Below are positions 61,320 through 64,000 of a stretch of DNA of 64,000 nucleotides, piece after piece. The notes beneath the pieces were generated by a model. The model was not told the DNA's origin and made no database searches. It was given only the letters and a program-made list of their open reading frames with translations. The translations under genes were made by a program, and so were the position numbers. Each line of letters opens with the position of its first letter. The stretch's first letter is position 1. The DNA is from Clostridiales bacterium UBA2432. Lineage in GTDB: Bacteria; Bacillota; Clostridia; Lachnospirales; Vallitaleaceae. The stretch lies in NCBI GenBank assembly GCA_002342805.1, contig DDQW01000016.1, positions 24,639 through 88,638 of the forward strand, read 5' to 3'.

Positions 61320-61348
61320 AGTATACAAGAAACTCGAGAAAAATGCAA
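61320..61348 (-). promoter_or_regulatory. Sigma-A promoter of dapF
   Basis: Minus strand TTGCAT, 17-bp spacer, TATACT. Confidence 0.75.
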
Positions 61349-61417
61349 CATCTGAAGAAAACAAATTATTAATTTTTGATTAAGGTTGTTAAATTTCTTT
61401 CTTATTATCCATAAATT

Positions 61418-61426
61418 TGATATAAT
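61418..61426 (+). promoter_or_regulatory. Extended -10 promoter of the PBP gene
   Basis: TGATATAAT, an extended -10 box, 26 bp ahead of the PBP start; no clear -35. Confidence 0.55.
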
Positions 61427-61452
61427 GATGAAGATTAAAAGGAGGATTCATT

Positions 61453-64000
61453 ATGAATTTTGGGAAATATGCTCGGAATAAGAAAATCAAACAGATTAAT
61501 TCTAAATCCAGCAAGATTAAGAACTTAGTCAGTTCAACTTTTTTCAAGCTTTTGGTATTTTTTATATTAGTTGCAGGTATTATAGCCTTTTCCGCAGGGC
61601 TTGGCACATTTAAAGCGATTATTGATGCATCACCAAGTATAGATCATTTATTAGAAAAAATTCAACCTGAAGGATATACGACAATCATTTATGATCTACA
61701 AGGCAATGAAGTTCAGAAACTTCATGGTGCTGATGCCAATCGAATCTATGTTGAGTACGATCAGATACCCTCTTTTTTAGGAGAGGCTTTTATTGCGATT
61801 GAAGATGAGCGATTCTGGCGACATAACGGCGTTGATTTACAAGGATTTATGCGTGCTATTTTTACCAACATTAGAACACGCAGTTTTTCCGAAGGTGCCA
61901 GCACGATAACACAACAGATCATAAAAAACAACGTTTTAACAACAGATGTTACCATTGAACGAAAGCTTCAAGAGATGTATCTAGCAGTCGAATTGGAAAA
62001 GCATCTTTCCAAAGAAGATATTCTCGAACTATATATGAATACCGTAGCAAGTGGACGTGGAACAAATGGTGTTCAGACGGCTTCTCAGCTCTACTTCAAT
62101 AAGGATGTTTGGGATATTTCAATTGCAGAAGCTGCCGTATTAGCATCAATCACAAACAAACCAACACGGTTCGATCCTGTATCTAATCCAGAAAACAACC
62201 GTGATCGTGCTGAACGTGTTTTAAACAAATTATTAGAACAAGAATATATTACACAAGCAGAGTACGACGAAGCATATAATACAGATGTTTATAGTCAAAT
62301 CCAGATTAATTCACAAATACGAGAAGAAAACGCTTCAAGTTATTCATACTTTGTTGATGAGGCTATCGACCGTCTCGTTGATGACCTGACGATTCAAAAA
62401 GGTTATTCTGAAGCACAAGCTTATAACTTGGTCTATCGTGGCGGACTCAGCATTTATATTACCCAGGATGCTAAGATACAAGAAGGTGTAGATACTGTTT
62501 TTAATAATGAAGAAAGCTATCCACCGGAATATGAAGATTATGCCATGAAGTTATTATATAGCTTGTCTATTCTAAAAGATGAAGAAGCTGAACACTTCTA
62601 TCATGAAGAACAATTTGCAAACCGAGAAGAAGCTGAAGCATATATACAAACAGTTTGGGACGAATATGGACTTACTCAGTCCGATTTCGATAACGGACTT
62701 GCTGAAGAAAATCCCTTGTTCATACCTCAGCCTCAAGCTGCAACAGTTTTGCTTGATTTTCATAACGGTCATGTCAAAGCTCTCGCCGGTGGACGTGGTA
62801 TAAAAATAGGAAACCAAACCTTCAACCGTGCTACACAAGCAAAACGCCAACCCGGTTCAACCTTTAAAGTTGTGGCTGCATACTTACCAGCCTTAGACAC
62901 CGGAAACTACACTCTTGCTACAGCTATTGATGATGCACCATTTAAAGTATCAATGCCTAACGGGAGCAGTTATAGCCCGGGCAACTGGTATAGTGGATAT
63001 CGCGGATTATCTACTGTCCGAGAAGGTGTTGTGGATTCCATGAACATTCTCGCTGTCAAGACAACATTTGATATTGGCGTTGATTTAGCCTTTGACTATT
63101 TACTTGATTTAGGATTTACAACCTTACACGAGTCACTTACGCGTAATGGTCAAACCTTTACTGATAAAACCTTGACCCTTCCATTAGGCGGACTAACAGA
63201 TGGTGTCACGCCATTAGAATTAACTGCTGCCTATGGAGCGATTGCAAATGACGGTGTATATGTAGAACCCATCTTCTACACTCGGGTATTAGATCATGAC
63301 GGTAACATCTTGATTGACAAAGACCCTATAACACGTACTGTCATGAAAGACACGACCGCTTTCTTACTCACAGATGCTATGGTTGACGTTGTCGACTACG
63401 GAACGGGTACTGCATCAAGACTTCGAAATATTGATATGCCAACTGCCGGAAAAACCGGAACAACATCTGCAACAAAAGACTTATGGTTCGCCGGCTATAC
63501 CCCATACTACGCCGCTGCTGTTTGGATGGGATATGACGATCCTCAACAAATGGCTTATGTTCGAAGTTATCACAAAACAATGTGGCGTGATGTGATGGAA
63601 ATCGCCCATGAAGGCTTACCCTATAAAGATTTCAACAAACCGGCAAGTATTACATCCGCATTAATCTGTAAAGAATCCGGCAAATTGGCCGTTCAAGGCC
63701 TATGTACTGACGATCCAAGAGGAAGCACTGCACGCTATGAATATTTTGCTCCCGGAACTGTTCCTACTGAGACGTGCGACATACATAAAGAAGTATTTAT
63801 TGACACCTCCTCAGGATTATTTGCAACGGAATATTGTCCAGAAGAACTCGTTGAACGACGTGTCATGATACAACGCGTCGACCCCATCAATGTCGAAGAG
63901 TTATCACCTGGTGTATTAAATTCAATTGCTGATTATAAATATGAAATTCCTTATTCAATGATTGGCGAATATTGTAACCTACATGGTCCAAATACGGTTA
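61453..64000 (+). CDS. Penicillin-binding protein 1A (class A, partial, runs off right edge)
   Basis: At least 849 residues. A short basic cytoplasmic part is followed by a membrane anchor at about 33-55. The GT51 transglycosylase domain has 'EDERFWRHNGVD' with catalytic Glu117 and 'STITQQIIKNNVL'. The transpeptidase domain has Ser469 and Lys472 in 'PGSTFK', Ser529-Met-Asn531, and the Lys667-Thr-Gly triad. It polymerises and cross-links peptidoglycan outside the membrane. The last 150 residues seen continue beyond the transpeptidase core, and the C-terminus lies outside the window. The ATG has AAGGAGG seven bases ahead. Confidence 0.95.
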   Translation, partial: MNFGKYARNKKIKQINSKSSKIKNLVSSTFFKLLVFFILVAGIIAFSAGLGTFKAIIDASPSIDHLLEKIQPEGYTTIIYDLQGNEVQKLHGADANRIYVEYDQIPSFLGEAFIAIEDERFWRHNGVDLQGFMRAIFTNIRTRSFSEGASTITQQIIKNNVLTTDVTIERKLQEMYLAVELEKHLSKEDILELYMNTVASGRGTNGVQTASQLYFNKDVWDISIAEAAVLASITNKPTRFDPVSNPENNRDRAERVLNKLLEQEYITQAEYDEAYNTDVYSQIQINSQIREENASSYSYFVDEAIDRLVDDLTIQKGYSEAQAYNLVYRGGLSIYITQDAKIQEGVDTVFNNEESYPPEYEDYAMKLLYSLSILKDEEAEHFYHEEQFANREEAEAYIQTVWDEYGLTQSDFDNGLAEENPLFIPQPQAATVLLDFHNGHVKALAGGRGIKIGNQTFNRATQAKRQPGSTFKVVAAYLPALDTGNYTLATAIDDAPFKVSMPNGSSYSPGNWYSGYRGLSTVREGVVDSMNILAVKTTFDIGVDLAFDYLLDLGFTTLHESLTRNGQTFTDKTLTLPLGGLTDGVTPLELTAAYGAIANDGVYVEPIFYTRVLDHDGNILIDKDPITRTVMKDTTAFLLTDAMVDVVDYGTGTASRLRNIDMPTAGKTGTTSATKDLWFAGYTPYYAAAVWMGYDDPQQMAYVRSYHKTMWRDVMEIAHEGLPYKDFNKPASITSALICKESGKLAVQGLCTDDPRGSTARYEYFAPGTVPTETCDIHKEVFIDTSSGLFATEYCPEELVERRVMIQRVDPINVEELSPGVLNSIADYKYEIPYSMIGEYCNLHGPNTV

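Noticed and set aside
1..64000. tRNA, rRNA, prophage, transposase or CRISPR loci
   Set aside because: Reading both strands gave no cloverleaf-like or CCA-ended genes, no regularly spaced repeats, and no recognisable transposase or phage product.

Overview
The window is AT-rich, densely packed DNA with Gram-positive ribosome-binding sites (AGGAGG-type), intrinsic terminators and sigma-A promoters. The gene set points to an anaerobic, sugar-degrading member of the Clostridia (Bacillota), perhaps near Lachnospirales/Vallitaleaceae: LL-diaminopimelate aminotransferase, a type III plus a type I glutamine synthetase, an ANTAR antiterminator beside them, YesMN-type two-component control of sugar uptake, and a penicillin-binding protein 1A. 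The genus is an inference. I see no rRNA or tRNA genes, CRISPR arrays, insertion sequences or prophage.

Layout. 1-1.96 kb: a cobalamin riboswitch and terminator control a cobaltochelatase (cbiK) and a corrinoid/iron-siderophore binding lipoprotein that runs off the left edge. 1.96-4.25 kb: a TPR-GGDEF diguanylate cyclase translationally coupled to a methyltransferase. 4.38-8.13 kb: a glycine-betaine ABC importer (opuAC-AB-AA) co-transcribed with a GntR/RCK_C regulator of the BusR type, with a matching inverted repeat on its promoter. 8.3-11 kb: a MATE exporter and a conserved-TM-helix membrane protein. 11-16.25 kb: a five-gene operon (VTC-domain protein, DUF4956 membrane protein, beta-helix lipoprotein, OmpR-type regulator, histidine kinase) headed by an exact 11-bp tandem repeat. 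16.3-19.3 kb: a remnant of an SGNH esterase, a chemotaxis receptor with almost no external domain, and a cystine symporter (tcyP).

19.4-41.9 kb is mainly a carbohydrate region: GH95 alpha-fucosidase, GH3 glycosidase, YesM/YesN two-component system, a binding-protein/two-permease oligosaccharide importer, an ECF S component with a class V aminotransferase, a GH2 beta-galactosidase, two AraC regulators, a TVP38 protein, an MFS transporter, a lipid kinase and an orphan solute-binding lipoprotein. 42.1-46.3 kb is the xylose operon xylA-xylR(ROK)-xylB. 46.4-48 kb pairs yigZ with a PfkB-family protein that has lost its catalytic motif. 48-51.5 kb holds sulfur amino-acid genes: cysK diverges from a trans-sulfuration lyase/synthase and a MalY/PatB-type beta-lyase. 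The intergenic region carries two copies of a 20-bp element that also occurs in front of tcyP 31 kb away, which ties these genes into one probable sulfur regulon.

51.5-54.8 kb: phosphodiesterase, arsenite efflux (acr3-arsR), a decayed permease fragment and a universal stress protein. 54.9-61.3 kb: dapF-dapL-glnA-nitR, then a separate promoter and an attenuated leader in front of glnN. The leader contains a hairpin with an ANTAR-type hexaloop that overlaps the terminator. The window ends inside a class A penicillin-binding protein.

No wholly new large system is evident. The most promising items are the shared sulfur operator, the ANTAR leader of glnN, the VTC/DUF4956/beta-helix operon, the BusR-type betaine operon and the PfkB pseudokinase.
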